From NCBI GenBank assembly GCA_002701395.1, contig NZVC01000011.1:1-64000 (forward strand): 64,000 nucleotides of DNA. The letters run 5' to 3'. The stretch comes from Maritimibacter sp. GTDB lineage: Bacteria > Pseudomonadota > Alphaproteobacteria > Rhodobacterales > Rhodobacteraceae. The notes below the pieces were generated by a model. The model was given only the letters and a program-made list of their open reading frames with translations. It ran no database searches and was not told the origin of the DNA. Shown in pieces: positions 36,546 through 46,534 of the stretch. The translations under genes and the position numbers were made by a program. Every line of letters starts with the position of its first letter. The first letter of the stretch is position 1.

Positions 36546-37229
36546 ATGATCGAAGAACCGCCACTGTTGACCATCCGGCGCCCCACGCGCCGCCCCACCG
36601 ACGCCCAGATCGCCGCCTTTCAGGGCGTGCCGTCCAGCTTCGTCGTCGACGCGATGTACGGCGACGGCGCGCTGCCGCCGGTGATCCGCGCGCTTGACCC
36701 CGAATATGCCGCCGCCGGTCCCGCACTAACCGTCGAGGCCGGTCCCGCCGACATCCTTGCGGTTCTTGCGGCCCTGCCTCAGGTCCGCGACGGCGACGTC
36801 GTGGTGTCCGATTTCGGCGGCCATCAGGGCTGCGCCGCGGCGGGCGACCGCGTCTGCGCCTTCATGAAGAACAGCGGCGCCATCGGCTTCATCACGGACG
36901 GCCCGATGCGGGATATCCTTGGCATCAAGGCGACCGGCCTTGCGGTCTGGTGTACCGGCCTGACGCCGGGCTCGCCCTTTGCGAAGGGCCCCGGCCGGGT
37001 CGGCTTCCCGATCACCCTTGGCGGCCGCGCGATCGAATCCGGCGACATGATCGTCGCCGACCGCGACGGCATCGCCGTGGTGCCGTTCGACAGGATCGAC
37101 GAGGTGATCGAGATGCTGGCCAAGGTCACGGAACTGGAAAACAGCCTCGACGCCGAGCTTCAGAAGGGCCTGAAGGTTCCCGAGAACATCGTCGAACTGC
37201 TCGCAAGCGATCAGGTCAAATACGTCTGA
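36546..37229 (+). CDS. RraA-like aldolase/demethylmenaquinone methyltransferase-like protein
   Basis: The 227-residue product is of the RraA fold used by 4-hydroxy-4-methyl-2-oxoglutarate/oxaloacetate aldolases. Conserved motifs are the GDVVVSDFGGHQGCAAAGDR ligand loop, GFITDGPMRDI with metal-binding Arg/Asp, and the late DMIVADRDGIAVVP. The ATG at 36546 with GGGAGG is used; an upstream ATG in the same frame lies in the inverted repeat. It could act in aromatic or methylgallate degradation or be an RraA relative; the partner genes are absent. Confidence 0.85.
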   Translation: MIEEPPLLTIRRPTRRPTDAQIAAFQGVPSSFVVDAMYGDGALPPVIRALDPEYAAAGPALTVEAGPADILAVLAALPQVRDGDVVVSDFGGHQGCAAAGDRVCAFMKNSGAIGFITDGPMRDILGIKATGLAVWCTGLTPGSPFAKGPGRVGFPITLGGRAIESGDMIVADRDGIAVVPFDRIDEVIEMLAKVTELENSLDAELQKGLKVPENIVELLASDQVKYV

Positions 37230-37230
37230 T

Positions 37231-37287
37231 GTTCTTCTGTCCGGAAATATCCCGGGGGGAGGCCGCAGGCCGGGGGGCAGAGCCCCC
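37231..37287 (+). repeat. Two-hairpin convergent-gene element, copy 5
   Basis: TTCTTCTGTCCGGAAATATC then CCGGGGGG. Hairpin 1 is GGCC/GGCC with loop GCA, hairpin 2 is GGGGGC/GCCCCC with loop AGA. It starts two bases after the rraA-like stop and ends three bases before the stop of the ubiH-like gene on the other strand. Confidence 0.85.
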
Positions 37288-37289
37288 TG

Positions 37290-38504
37290 CTACAGCGGCA
37301 GCCCGCGCAGCAAACGCGGCAGGTCGCCGGTCACACCGGCGGCCTCGCGCATCAGGGTCCGGCGCAGGCCGGGCAGGCCGTTCACCAAGCCCAGACCGAT
37401 GTCGCGCCCCAGCCGCAGAAGCGGATTGTCGTTCGAGAACAGGCGGTTGATCCCGTCCGTCGCCAGCGCCAGCGTGGCCACGTCGAACCGCCGCCACTGT
37501 TCGTACCGTTGCAGCACGTCCAGCCCGCCGATGTCCTCGCCCCGGCGATACGCATCGACCAGCACCTCGGCCAGCGCGCCCACGTCCTTCAGCCCGGCGT
37601 TCAGCCCCTGCCCCGCCAGCGGATGCACACGGTGCGCGGCGTCGCCGATCAGCGCCACGCGCGGCGCGGCGAAACTGTGCGCGATGGACAACGGCACCGG
37701 ATAGGCGAACCGCTTGCCCTCCAGCCGGATATCGCCAAGGAAATCCCCGACCCGGGGGCGCAGCAGCGCAAGATACCCCGCGTCGTCCAGCGCCGAGATC
37801 CGGCGCGCGGTGCTTTCGGCCTCGGTCCAGACGATCGACGACCGGTTGCCCGGCAGCGGCAGGATCGCCAGCGGGCCCGGCGGCATGAAGAACTGGTGCG
37901 CGACACCGCCGTGCGGCAGGTCGTGGGCGATGGCGCAGGCAAAGGACGTCTGGCCATAGGACCATTCCATCCGCCCGATGCCCGCGCGTTTCGCGGTCTG
38001 CGATGCCACACCGTCGGCACCGACCAGCAGGGTCGCCTGCAAGCTCCGCCCGTCCGACAGTGCGACGGTCACGCCGCTGCCGCCGACCTCGTGCCCGGTC
38101 ACGTCGACGCCGGTGATCTGGGTGATGCTCGCCTCGGCGTCCATCGCGTCCTGAAACGCGCCGCGCAGGTAGCGGTCCTCGATCATCCAGCCGACGGGAT
38201 AGTCCTCGACCTCGGCACCGTCGAACAGCAGCGCCAGGGGCGACGCCCCCTCTCCGGCACGGCCGTCGCTGACGACGACCCGGTCGATGGCCTGCGCCTG
38301 ATCGCGCACCGCGCCCCAAGCGCCGACCGCATCCAGCAGCCGCGCCGAGGCATGGGCCAGCGCATAGCCACGGCCATCGAAATCGGGATCGGTCCGCCGC
38401 TCGGGCGCAAGCCGTTCGACCAACGTCACGGAAAGGCCCGCGCGGGCCAGCGCCAGTGCCAAAGCCGGGCCGTTCAGCCCGCCGCCTATGAGGATCACGT
38501 CCAT
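37290..38504 (-). CDS. UbiH/UbiF/Coq6-family FAD monooxygenase
   Basis: A class A flavoprotein hydroxylase of 404 residues, acting on the ubiquinone ring. Motifs: the dinucleotide fold DVILIGGGLNGPALALALA at the N-terminus, the DG motif in LLVGADGVAS, and the GD motif RVALIGDAAHRVHPLAGQGL. Which ring position it modifies cannot be read from sequence; UbiH or a bifunctional UbiL-type hydroxylase are both possible. It is divergent from the amidase gene. Confidence 0.88.
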   Translation of the reverse strand: MDVILIGGGLNGPALALALARAGLSVTLVERLAPERRTDPDFDGRGYALAHASARLLDAVGAWGAVRDQAQAIDRVVVSDGRAGEGASPLALLFDGAEVEDYPVGWMIEDRYLRGAFQDAMDAEASITQITGVDVTGHEVGGSGVTVALSDGRSLQATLLVGADGVASQTAKRAGIGRMEWSYGQTSFACAIAHDLPHGGVAHQFFMPPGPLAILPLPGNRSSIVWTEAESTARRISALDDAGYLALLRPRVGDFLGDIRLEGKRFAYPVPLSIAHSFAAPRVALIGDAAHRVHPLAGQGLNAGLKDVGALAEVLVDAYRRGEDIGGLDVLQRYEQWRRFDVATLALATDGINRLFSNDNPLLRLGRDIGLGLVNGLPGLRRTLMREAAGVTGDLPRLLRGLPL

Positions 38505-38681
38505 GCTGCGCTATATGCGCCTGCGGCCGGATTTGTCCATGCGACAGTATGGGTTTGGCCCGACCGTACCTGCCCGCCCCTGCCCGCACCTGGCCGCGCC
38601 GCGGCGGCGGTTTCGTCACTTCCCCCATTTCCTCTCGCGCCGGCAGCGACTAGCGTCGGCGCAAAGCAGGAGGTGCGGAAC

Positions 38682-40010
38682 GTGGACGACTGGTTGTGGA
38701 TGACGGCGGCGGATCTCGGACGTGGGATCGCGGACGGCAGGGTCAATCCGGTCGCGCTGACCGACACCTATCTGGCCGCCATAGACGACCATGCCGAAGC
38801 TGGCCGGATCTATGCCCGCACCACGCCCGACCGCGCCCGTGCCGAGGCGAAAGCCGCCGCCGAGCGCGCGGCGTCGGGGCGGCGGCTGTCGCTGCTGGAC
38901 GGGGTGCCGATCTCGTGGAAGGACCTGTTCGACAGCGCCGGAACCGCGACCGAGTCCGGCAGCAAGCTGTTGGAGGGCCGCATCCCCGAGCGTGACGCCA
39001 CCGTGCTTCGCAACGCGACATCCGCCGGGCTGGTGTGCCTTGGCAAGACACACCTGTCGGAACTGGCCTTCTCGGGGTTGGGCCTGAACCCGATGACCGC
39101 CACGCCGCCGTGCGTCAACGACGCCGGGGCGGTTCCCGGCGGGTCGTCGTCGGGCGCCGCGGCCTCGGTCGCCTTCGGGCTGGCCGCCGCCGGGATCGGA
39201 TCCGACACCGGGGGATCGGTGCGCATCCCCGCCGCGTGGAACGATCTGGTCGGCCTGAAGACGACCCACGGTCGCCTGTCCCTGACCGGCGCAGTGCCGC
39301 TGTGCGACAGGTTCGACACTGTCGGCCCCCTGTGCCGGTCGGTCGAAGACGCCGCGCTTTTGATGGCCGTGATGGAAGGAAAGACCGCGCCCGACCTGCG
39401 CGGCGCGACGTTGGACGGTGCCCGGCTGATGGCGCTGACGACCGGCGCGATGGACGACATCCGCGACATGCCGCTTGACGGATTCAACAACGCGGTCAAA
39501 AGCTTGCAGGCCGCCGGGGCGACCGTCGACACCGTCGACCTGCCCTTTGTGGACGACATGCTGGCGCTGTCGCCGCTGCTGTACGCGCTCGAAGCCTACG
39601 GCATCTGGAAAGACGTGATCGAGGCCGCGCCCGAAAAGATGTACCCGCCGATCCTTGAACGGTTCCGAGGCGGCGCGGAGGTCAGCGCCGCGGATTACGT
39701 GGCCGCGTGGCGCAAGCTGGACGGATTCCGGCAGCAGTGGGCCGAGGCGACCGCCGGCTTTGACGCCGTGGTGATCCCGACCGCCCCGAACCTTCCGCCC
39801 GACGCGGCGCGGCTGATGAGCGACGACGCCTATTACGTGACAGAGAACCTGCTGACCCTGCGCAACACGCGGATCGGCAACCTGCTGGGCAACTGTTCGC
39901 TGACGCTTCCGACCGGCGTGCCGTCCACCGGCATCCTGCTGATGGCGCCGCCGATGGCAGAAGAACGACTGTTGCGGCTGTCTTTCGCGGCAGAGGCAAC
40001 ATTGTCCTAG
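38682..40010 (+). CDS. Amidase-signature family hydrolase
   Basis: The GTG at 38682 has a perfect AGGAGG eight bases upstream. The 442-residue product shows the Ser-cisSer-Lys triad: Lys in GVPISWKDLFD, cis-Ser in SDTGGSVRIPA and nucleophile region in GGSSSGAAASVAFGL. Substrates are small amides or aryl/ureido compounds; it is too divergent to be called GatA, and gatB/C are not adjacent. It is followed by the aminotransferase and ftsK, a grouping common in Rhodobacterales. Confidence 0.9.
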   Translation: MDDWLWMTAADLGRGIADGRVNPVALTDTYLAAIDDHAEAGRIYARTTPDRARAEAKAAAERAASGRRLSLLDGVPISWKDLFDSAGTATESGSKLLEGRIPERDATVLRNATSAGLVCLGKTHLSELAFSGLGLNPMTATPPCVNDAGAVPGGSSSGAAASVAFGLAAAGIGSDTGGSVRIPAAWNDLVGLKTTHGRLSLTGAVPLCDRFDTVGPLCRSVEDAALLMAVMEGKTAPDLRGATLDGARLMALTTGAMDDIRDMPLDGFNNAVKSLQAAGATVDTVDLPFVDDMLALSPLLYALEAYGIWKDVIEAAPEKMYPPILERFRGGAEVSAADYVAAWRKLDGFRQQWAEATAGFDAVVIPTAPNLPPDAARLMSDDAYYVTENLLTLRNTRIGNLLGNCSLTLPTGVPSTGILLMAPPMAEERLLRLSFAAEATLS

Positions 40011-40149
40011 GCGCTGGCCTAAAAGACACAACTTCGCCCCTCAAGCTTCGAAAAACCTGTCGTTTTCTGGACCGGGCGCCCTTTGCCCGGTACGCTGATC
40101 GGCAAACGGGGCGCCAATGACCCCGGACCCTGAGGCATATAGCGAACCG

Positions 40150-41334
40150 ATGACGTTCCCAGAGCGGTTTTCGAACCTGCCAGAATACGCGTTTCCGCGT
40201 CTGCGGACACTGCTGGACGATTATGCGCCCGGCGGTGATCCCATCCTTATGTCCCTGGGCGAACCCAAACACGCGTTCCCTGACTGGATCGGCCAGATCA
40301 TCGCCGACAACATCGCCGACATGGGCCGCTATCCCCCGAACGACGGCACGCCCGAGCTGCTGAACGTCATCTCGGGCTGGATCGGTCGCCGCTATGGCGT
40401 GCCGGTGGCGCTGGACAAGCAGATCATGGTTCTGAACGGCACCCGCGAGGGGCTGTTCGGCGCCTGCATGGCGCTGTGCCCCGAGAAGACGCGCCACGGC
40501 AAGCAGCCCGTCGTGCTGATGCCGAACCCGTTCTATCAGGTCTATGCCGTCGCCGCGCTGGCCGTCGGGGCAGAGCCGGTCTACGTGCCCGCCACCCGCG
40601 AAACGGGGTTCCTGCCCGATTACGAGTCGCTGCCGCCCGAGATCCTTGACCGGACCGAGATCGCGTATCTCTGTTCGCCGTCGAACCCGCAGGGCGTGGT
40701 GGCCGATCGCGCCTATTGGGCGCGGCTGATCGAGCTGGCCGAGAAACACGATTTCCAGATCTTCGCGGACGAATGCTATTCCGAGATCTATCGCGGCGAG
40801 GCCCCGGTGGGCGCACTGCAGGTCGCCTACGAGATGGGCGCCGCGCCGGAACGCGTCGTGATCTTCCATTCGCTCAGCAAGCGGTCGAACCTGCCGGGCC
40901 TGCGGTCCGGCTTCGTCGCGGGCGGGCCGGAAAGCATCTCGCGGATCAAGAAGCTGCGCGCCTACGCCGGAGCGCCGCTGCCGCTGCCCCTGCAACGCGC
41001 CGCCGAACGGGTCTGGGCCGACGAGGTCCACGTCGAGTCGAACCGCGCGCTGTATCAGGACAAGTACCAGCTGGCCGACGAACTGTTTGGCGACGTGCCG
41101 GACTACATGCCGCCGCGCGCGGGCTTCTTCCTGTGGCTGCCGGTGGCGGACGGCGAGGAAGCGGCACTCAAACTTTGGACCGAGACCGGGGTGCGGGTTC
41201 TGCCCGGCGCCTATCTCGGACGCGACACCGGCGCGGGAAATCCGGGTGCGGGATACATTCGGGTCGCGATGGTGGCCCCGATCGAGAACATGCAACGCGG
41301 CCTTATGATGCTGCGCGACTGCATTTACGGGTAA
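40150..41334 (+). CDS. Class I/II aminotransferase, DapC-like
   Basis: A PLP-dependent aminotransferase of ~394 residues. It begins MTFPERFSNLPEYAFPRLR, as in the succinyldiaminopimelate aminotransferase group; an earlier ATG at 40117 is possible. PLP contacts are visible: NGTREGLF, SPSNPQG, DECYSEIY and the Schiff-base Lys in HSLSKRSNLPGLRSG. DapC supplies lysine and meso-diaminopimelate for the cell wall, which fits its place 14 bases before ftsK. Aspartate aminotransferase activity is an alternative. Confidence 0.85.
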   Translation: MTFPERFSNLPEYAFPRLRTLLDDYAPGGDPILMSLGEPKHAFPDWIGQIIADNIADMGRYPPNDGTPELLNVISGWIGRRYGVPVALDKQIMVLNGTREGLFGACMALCPEKTRHGKQPVVLMPNPFYQVYAVAALAVGAEPVYVPATRETGFLPDYESLPPEILDRTEIAYLCSPSNPQGVVADRAYWARLIELAEKHDFQIFADECYSEIYRGEAPVGALQVAYEMGAAPERVVIFHSLSKRSNLPGLRSGFVAGGPESISRIKKLRAYAGAPLPLPLQRAAERVWADEVHVESNRALYQDKYQLADELFGDVPDYMPPRAGFFLWLPVADGEEAALKLWTETGVRVLPGAYLGRDTGAGNPGAGYIRVAMVAPIENMQRGLMMLRDCIYG

Positions 41335-41348
41335 GGACGAGGTAACCG

Positions 41349-44300
41349 ATGGCTTCCTATCAGGTCAGACAGCGAGAGCGCCTTTTCGACAGCAAGACGC
41401 AGGCGATCATCGAACGCCGGGGCAAGGAACTGCTGGGCGTCGCGCTTCTGATACTCGGACTGCTGTCGGCGATGATCCTTGGGTCCTACGTGCCCGACGA
41501 TCCCTCGTGGCTGTCGGCCACCGACCAGCCCGCGCACAACCTGCTGGGCCGGTTCGGCGCGTCGATCGCCTCGCCTTTGTTCATCATCGTCGGCTTCGGC
41601 GCGTGGGGTTTCCCGCTGGTGTTCTTTGCGTGGGGCGTGCGCTTTGTGCTGCATCGCGGGTCCGACCGTGCGGTGGGCCGCGTCATCTTTGCCCCGATCG
41701 CCATCGCGGTGGCTTCGGTCTATGCCTCGACCCATGTGCCCAGCTCTGTCTGGACGCACTCGTTCGGCCTTGGCGGCCTGTTCGGTGACACCGTTCTGGG
41801 CGCCGTGCTGGGCGTGGTGCCCGTGGGCGCGGCCTTTGGGCTGAAGGTGCTGGCGCTGCTGTTCGCAGCTGGGACCGTTGGCATGGCGCTGTTCGTGCTG
41901 GGCTTCACCGTGCCCGAACTGCGCACCATCGGCCGATATCTGGGCTATAGCGTGGTCCTTGCCTATGCCAGCCTGATGACCCTTGCCGGGCGCGGCGCGT
42001 CGGGTGCGCTGACCGGCGCGGTCCGGAGTGCGTCCGCCATGAAGGCGGCCCGCGCCGAACGGTCCGAACGCCGCCGTCTTGCCGCCGAGGAAGCGGCAGC
42101 CGAAGAAGCCGCCATCGCCGCCGAGATCGAGATCGCGCCGCGCATGACCCGCAGTGCCCCGCTGGTCGCCCGACGCCCGGCGGACGAGGACTTCATGATC
42201 GAGGCACCCGAGCCGGACGACTTTGACGAACCGGACATGCTGTATGCCGACCCCGCGCCTGAGCCAGAGCCGAAAGGCGGCCTGCGCCTGCGTCTGCCCG
42301 GCCTGATGAAGCGCGCCGAGACCGAACCCGAACCGGAACTGGTCGAGCCGCAGCCGCTGGCCTTCGACGACGCCGAAGGCCCGACCGAGGACCGCATCAA
42401 GACCAAGATCGCCGACGTGATCCGCACCCGCGTGCGGCAGGTCCCCGGCCTTGGATCGTCCGCGCGCGCCGAGCCGTCTTTGACCCGTGGCCGTGGTCAC
42501 GGACCGCGCCCGATGCTGCTGAACAATCCCAACGTGCTGCCGCAGGAACCGCCCGTGACCGCCGCGCAGGCGCAAGAACCGCTGATGCGCGCGCCGGGCA
42601 TGTCGGCCGTTTCCGCCGCCGTCGCCCAGCGCCAAGCGGCGCACCAGGCCGCGCTGGAAACCGGCATCCGCCCGGAACCGCAGGCGCGCGCCCAGCCCGC
42701 CGCCGCCCCGGCACCGCAACCCGCGACCGAGTTCCGCATCGACGCAGAGCCCGCCGGCACCTTCGCCGCCCCGCATCATACGCCGCAGGCCTATGACGAT
42801 GCCTATGGTGCCGAACCGGCCCCCGAGGTGATCCGCCGGGGCGAGGCCGCGCCCGCGTCCGCCGCGACGATGCCCGCCGCCTCCCCTGCCCCGGCCAATG
42901 CCGGACCGGACACCCGTGGCATGGTCCAGCACACGCATCGCAAGACCGCCCCGTCGCGTCAGGCCCAAGCCGAGGCGCAGCCGGCGCTGCAATTCGACGA
43001 ACCGGTGGACGACTATCAGAAGCCGCCGCTGTCGCTGCTGACCAGCGCGGTCGAAGTGGAACGCCACCATCTCAGCGACGAGGCGCTGGAGATGAACGCG
43101 CGGATGCTGGAAACCGTGCTGGACGACTACGGTGTGAAGGGCGAGATCGTGTCGGTCCGCCCCGGCCCCGTCGTCACCATGTACGAACTGGAACCGGCGC
43201 CCGGCCTCAAGGCCAGCCGCGTGATCGGTCTTGCCGATGACATCGCCCGGTCGATGTCGGCGCTGTCCGCCCGTGTGTCCACCGTGCCCGGCCGGTCGGT
43301 GATCGGCATCGAACTGCCCAACGCCAACCGCGAGAAGGTCGTCCTGCGCGAGATCCTCGCAACCCGCGATTTCGGCGACGGCAACCAGCGCCTTCCGCTG
43401 GCCCTTGGCAAGGACATCGGCGGCGACCCGGTGGTGGCCAACCTTGCGAAGATGCCGCACCTGCTGATCGCGGGGACCACGGGGTCCGGTAAGTCGGTCG
43501 CGATCAACACCATGATCCTGTCGCTGCTGTACAAGCTGACGCCGGACGAATGCCGCCTGATCATGATCGACCCGAAGATGCTGGAACTGTCGGTCTACGA
43601 TGGCATCCCGCATCTGCTGTCCCCGGTCGTCACTGACCCCAAGAAGGCCGTCGTCGCGCTGAAATGGGTCGTGGCCGAGATGGAGGAACGCTATCGCCGC
43701 ATGTCGAAGATGGGCGTCCGCAACATCGAGGGCTTCAACGGTCGCGTCGCCGACGCGCTTAGCCGCAACGAGATGTTCAGCCGCACGGTCCAGACCGGGT
43801 TCGACGACGAGACCGGCGACCCGATCTTCGAGACCGAGGAATTCAAGCCCGAGAAGCTGCCCTATATCGTCGTCATCGTCGACGAGATGGCCGACCTGAT
43901 GATGGTCGCGGGCAAAGAGATCGAGGCCTGCATTCAGCGTCTCGCACAGATGGCGCGGGCGTCGGGCATCCACCTGATCATGGCCACGCAGCGCCCGTCG
44001 GTCGACGTCATCACCGGCACGATCAAGGCGAACTTCCCGACCCGGATCTCGTTCCAGGTGACCTCGAAGGTCGACAGCCGCACCATCCTTGGGGAACAGG
44101 GCGCCGAGCAACTGCTGGGCATGGGCGACATGCTGTACATGGCCGGTGGCGCCAAGATCACCCGCGTGCACGGCCCGTTCGTGTCGGACGAAGAGGTCGA
44201 AGAGATCGTGAACTATCTCAAGGCCTACGGTCCGCCCGACTATGTCGGCGGCGTGGTCGAAGGCCCGGACGACGACAAGGAAAGCGACATCGACCTGGTG

Positions 44301-44519
44301 CTTGGCCTTGGCAGCAACACCAACGGCGAAGACGCGCTGTACGATCAGGCCGTCGCCATCGTCATCAAGGACCGCAAGTGTTCGACCTCTTACATCCAGC
44401 GCAAGCTGGCCATCGGCTACAACAAGGCCGCCCGGCTGGTCGAGCAGATGGAAGAGGAAGGCGTCGTCAGCTCTGCCAACCATGTCGGCAAGCGCGAGAT
44501 CCTGGTGCCCGAACAGTAG
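41349..44519 (+). CDS. ftsK: DNA translocase FtsK
   Basis: FtsK pumps DNA at the division septum and directs chromosome-dimer resolution at dif. The 1056-residue protein has four N-terminal membrane helices (to ~190), a long Pro/Ala/Glu-rich linker (~200-540), and the RecA-like motor: Walker [16 protein letters not shown], Walker [14 protein letters not shown], and [12 protein letters not shown]. The C-terminal gamma winged-helix ([18 protein letters not shown]) reads KOPS polarity sites. AAGGACGAGGTAACCG precedes the ATG. Confidence 0.96.
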   Translation: MASYQVRQRERLFDSKTQAIIERRGKELLGVALLILGLLSAMILGSYVPDDPSWLSATDQPAHNLLGRFGASIASPLFIIVGFGAWGFPLVFFAWGVRFVLHRGSDRAVGRVIFAPIAIAVASVYASTHVPSSVWTHSFGLGGLFGDTVLGAVLGVVPVGAAFGLKVLALLFAAGTVGMALFVLGFTVPELRTIGRYLGYSVVLAYASLMTLAGRGASGALTGAVRSASAMKAARAERSERRRLAAEEAAAEEAAIAAEIEIAPRMTRSAPLVARRPADEDFMIEAPEPDDFDEPDMLYADPAPEPEPKGGLRLRLPGLMKRAETEPEPELVEPQPLAFDDAEGPTEDRIKTKIADVIRTRVRQVPGLGSSARAEPSLTRGRGHGPRPMLLNNPNVLPQEPPVTAAQAQEPLMRAPGMSAVSAAVAQRQAAHQAALETGIRPEPQARAQPAAAPAPQPATEFRIDAEPAGTFAAPHHTPQAYDDAYGAEPAPEVIRRGEAAPASAATMPAASPAPANAGPDTRGMVQHTHRKTAPSRQAQAEAQPALQFDEPVDDYQKPPLSLLTSAVEVERHHLSDEALEMNARMLETVLDDYGVKGEIVSVRPGPVVTMYELEPAPGLKASRVIGLADDIARSMSALSARVSTVPGRSVIGIELPNANREKVVLREILATRDFGDGNQRLPLALGKDIGGDPVVANLAKMPHLLIAGTTGSGKSVAINTMILSLLYKLTPDECRLIMIDPKMLELSVYDGIPHLLSPVVTDPKKAVVALKWVVAEMEERYRRMSKMGVRNIEGFNGRVADALSRNEMFSRTVQTGFDDETGDPIFETEEFKPEKLPYIVVIVDEMADLMMVAGKEIEACIQRLAQMARASGIHLIMATQRPSVDVITGTIKANFPTRISFQVTSKVDSRTILGEQGAEQLLGMGDMLYMAGGAKITRVHGPFVSDEEVEEIVNYLKAYGPPDYVGGVVEGPDDDKESDIDLVLGLGSNTNGEDALYDQAVAIVIKDRKCSTSYIQRKLAIGYNKAARLVEQMEEEGVVSSANHVGKREILVPEQ

Positions 44520-44568
44520 TCGCGCCGCCCGCGCGCCGCGCGGACCACAGTATACACCTCCCTTTTGC

Positions 44569-44595
44569 ACACGCCCCGCCCCGCGCGGGGCGTGT
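44569..44595 (+). terminator. Hairpin after ftsK
   Basis: ACACGCCCCG (44569-44578) pairs with CGGGGCGTGT (44586-44595), loop of seven bases. There is no T-run, so it may need Rho or protect the 3' end. A TTGACT box follows near 44603. Confidence 0.5.
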
Positions 44596-44677
44596 CGCGC
44601 ATTGACTGTCCGGTTGCCTTTATTAACCTTGGGTCAGCGCCTGCCCAAACGGGACAGGCCTTGCCTGGGGGGCAAAA

Positions 44678-45751
44678 ATGATCTGGTCCAGAACCCTGTT
44701 TGCCGCAGCCGCTTTGGCGCTTGTGGCCGGAACCGCCGCGGCGCAAGACCTGACCGCCGCCGCACCGGGCCCCGCTGTCGACCTTCGCCTGTCCGACGGC
44801 GGCGACGAGACCACGATCAGTGAAACCGTCACCGGGCGCGATTTGGCGCTGTACCGCTTTACCGCCAGTGCGGGCCGGACCGTGCACGTCACGATGACCT
44901 CGGACAATCCGGCCGCCTATTTCAACGTCTATGCGCCCGGCAGCGCCCCCGGCGAAGAGGCGCTTGCAGTCGGAGAGTTCACCAATCCGCCGAACGACTG
45001 GACCCGCACGCTGACGCGGTCGGGCGACTACACGATCTCTGTCTACCTGTACCGAGCCGCGGCGCGCCGCGGGGAAAGCGCGACCTTCACCCTGACCGTG
45101 TCGGTCGATGGCGACGTGGCAGAGATTCCGTCGGACGCCGTCGTCTCGGACCAACTGGCCGCAACCCTCGTCGGTGGGCCGGACGCGCTTGCCGTGTCGG
45201 TGACGCCGGGCAGCGCGCTGAACCTGCGGGCCGGCCCGACGTCGGGGACCGAGGTTCTGGCGATGCTGGTCAACGGTGCGGGGCTGCGAAACCTTGGATG
45301 CCGGGTGATCGACGGGCGCCGCTGGTGCAACGTCGTGACCCTGACCGACCCCGGCACCGAGGGCTGGGTCGCGGGCGACTATGTGATCGAGGCGGACGCG
45401 TCGAAGATGCCGCTCCCCCTGTCCGCACCTGCCGCATCGCCCGGCGACACCCGGGTCGACCTAAAGCCCGACGCGCCCGGGGCCGAGCTGCTTGGCCTGC
45501 TGGGCGCGGGCGAATCCCGCCGCTATGTGGTCGATGCCGGGAACGGCCGAACGCTTCGGATCGACGTGTCGCCGGATGGACCGCCGATCACCTATCGCAT
45601 CATCAACCCCGACGGCACCGTCCTGCAGGACCGCCTGTCGAGCATCCGCGACTATGCGGCAGAGCTGACCCAGTCGGGCGACCACATCGTCGAACTGGTC
45701 AACCGTACCGGGGCGGATGTCGCCTATTCCGTCGTGTTCGAGATCGAGTGA
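44678..45751 (+). CDS. Exported SH3-domain protein between ftsK and lolA
   Basis: The 357-residue protein has a signal peptide (cleavage after GTAAA, ~22). Two similar beta-rich domains (~40-145, ending in FTLTVSVD, and ~270-357) look like peptidase-associated pre-C-terminal domains, for example GRDLALYRFTASAGRTVHVT and GAGESRRYVVDAGNGRTLRI. Between them is an SH3 domain (LNLRAGPTSGTEVLAMLVNG with RRWCNVV and GWVAGDYV). Such architecture suggests an envelope-attached binding protein. Its position between ftsK and lolA suggests a cell-envelope role. Confidence 0.83.
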   Translation: MIWSRTLFAAAALALVAGTAAAQDLTAAAPGPAVDLRLSDGGDETTISETVTGRDLALYRFTASAGRTVHVTMTSDNPAAYFNVYAPGSAPGEEALAVGEFTNPPNDWTRTLTRSGDYTISVYLYRAAARRGESATFTLTVSVDGDVAEIPSDAVVSDQLAATLVGGPDALAVSVTPGSALNLRAGPTSGTEVLAMLVNGAGLRNLGCRVIDGRRWCNVVTLTDPGTEGWVAGDYVIEADASKMPLPLSAPAASPGDTRVDLKPDAPGAELLGLLGAGESRRYVVDAGNGRTLRIDVSPDGPPITYRIINPDGTVLQDRLSSIRDYAAELTQSGDHIVELVNRTGADVAYSVVFEIE

Positions 45752-45855
45752 TCCGCGGTCGGCCTGCGGCACCCCCTTCCGCCGGACTTGGCGAATCTCC
45801 GCAACGTGAAATCTCGGCAGGTGCAAAGCCGCGCCGACATGCTTAAATGCGCGGC

Positions 45856-46458
45856 ATGAAACTCTTTCGCCTCTTCCTTTTGCCGCTGCTCCTTGCGGCC
45901 TCGGTTCAGCAAGCCTCTGCGGACGCTCTGAACCTGAACCAGATCTCGGCTTATCTGAACTCGATCACCGATGCGACGGGCCGGTTCACGCAGATCAACA
46001 ACGACGGATCGACCGCCACCGGCACGATCTATATTCGGCGCCCCGGCCGGATCCGGTTCGAGTACGATCCCCCGAACGACGCGCTGGTCATTGCCGGCGG
46101 CGGTCAGGTGGCGATCTTCGACAACAAGTCGAACCAACCGCCCGAGCAGTATCCGCTGCGGCGTACCCCGCTGAACATCATCCTCGAACGGGACGTCGAC
46201 CTGACCCGCGCGAACATGGTGACCGCGTTCGAGTACGACGGCACCTATACCATGATCGTCGCGCAGGATCCGAAGAACCCCGAGTATGGCAACATTCGCC
46301 TGATGTTCGGCGGACCTCCGACGCAGCTTCAGCAGTGGATCATCACCAGCGGCGACGGGACCAAGACCACGGTCACGCTGGACGGGCTTGATACGCAGGC
46401 CAGCCCCCGCGTCGGTCTGTTCAACATCCCGCAAGAGATGCGCCAGCGCGGTCTTTGA
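45856..46458 (+). CDS. lolA: Outer-membrane lipoprotein carrier LolA
   Basis: LolA ferries lipoproteins across the periplasm from LolCDE to the outer membrane. The product of ~200 residues has a signal peptide (MKLFRLFLLPLLLAA, cleavage near QASA). The mature part follows the family pattern: LNQISAYLNSITDATGRFTQ, GTIYIRRPGRIRFEYDPP, and QYPLRRTPLNIIL. An upstream ATG at 45847 would add three residues. It ends the ftsK-SH3-lolA run, with a strong terminator after it. Confidence 0.92.
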   Translation: MKLFRLFLLPLLLAASVQQASADALNLNQISAYLNSITDATGRFTQINNDGSTATGTIYIRRPGRIRFEYDPPNDALVIAGGGQVAIFDNKSNQPPEQYPLRRTPLNIILERDVDLTRANMVTAFEYDGTYTMIVAQDPKNPEYGNIRLMFGGPPTQLQQWIITSGDGTKTTVTLDGLDTQASPRVGLFNIPQEMRQRGL

Positions 46459-46487
46459 GCCTGCCGGACATCACCCCCGAAAACGCG

Positions 46488-46518
46488 AAACGCCGCCCCG
46501 TCGAGGGCGGCGTTTTCC
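46488..46518 (+). terminator. Rho-independent terminator after lolA
   Basis: AAACGCCGCCC (46488-46498) pairs perfectly with GGGCGGCGTTT (46505-46515), a six-base loop and a following T. The A-run on the left makes it also work for the minus-strand transglycosylase gene. Confidence 0.85.
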
Positions 46519-46534
46519 GTTCCGGTCCCACAGC

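Noticed and set aside
41325-44570. 1081-residue minus-strand frame antisense to ftsK
   Set aside because: It mirrors ftsK completely. Its His/Gly/Arg-rich make-up is typical of an antisense shadow in GC-rich DNA.
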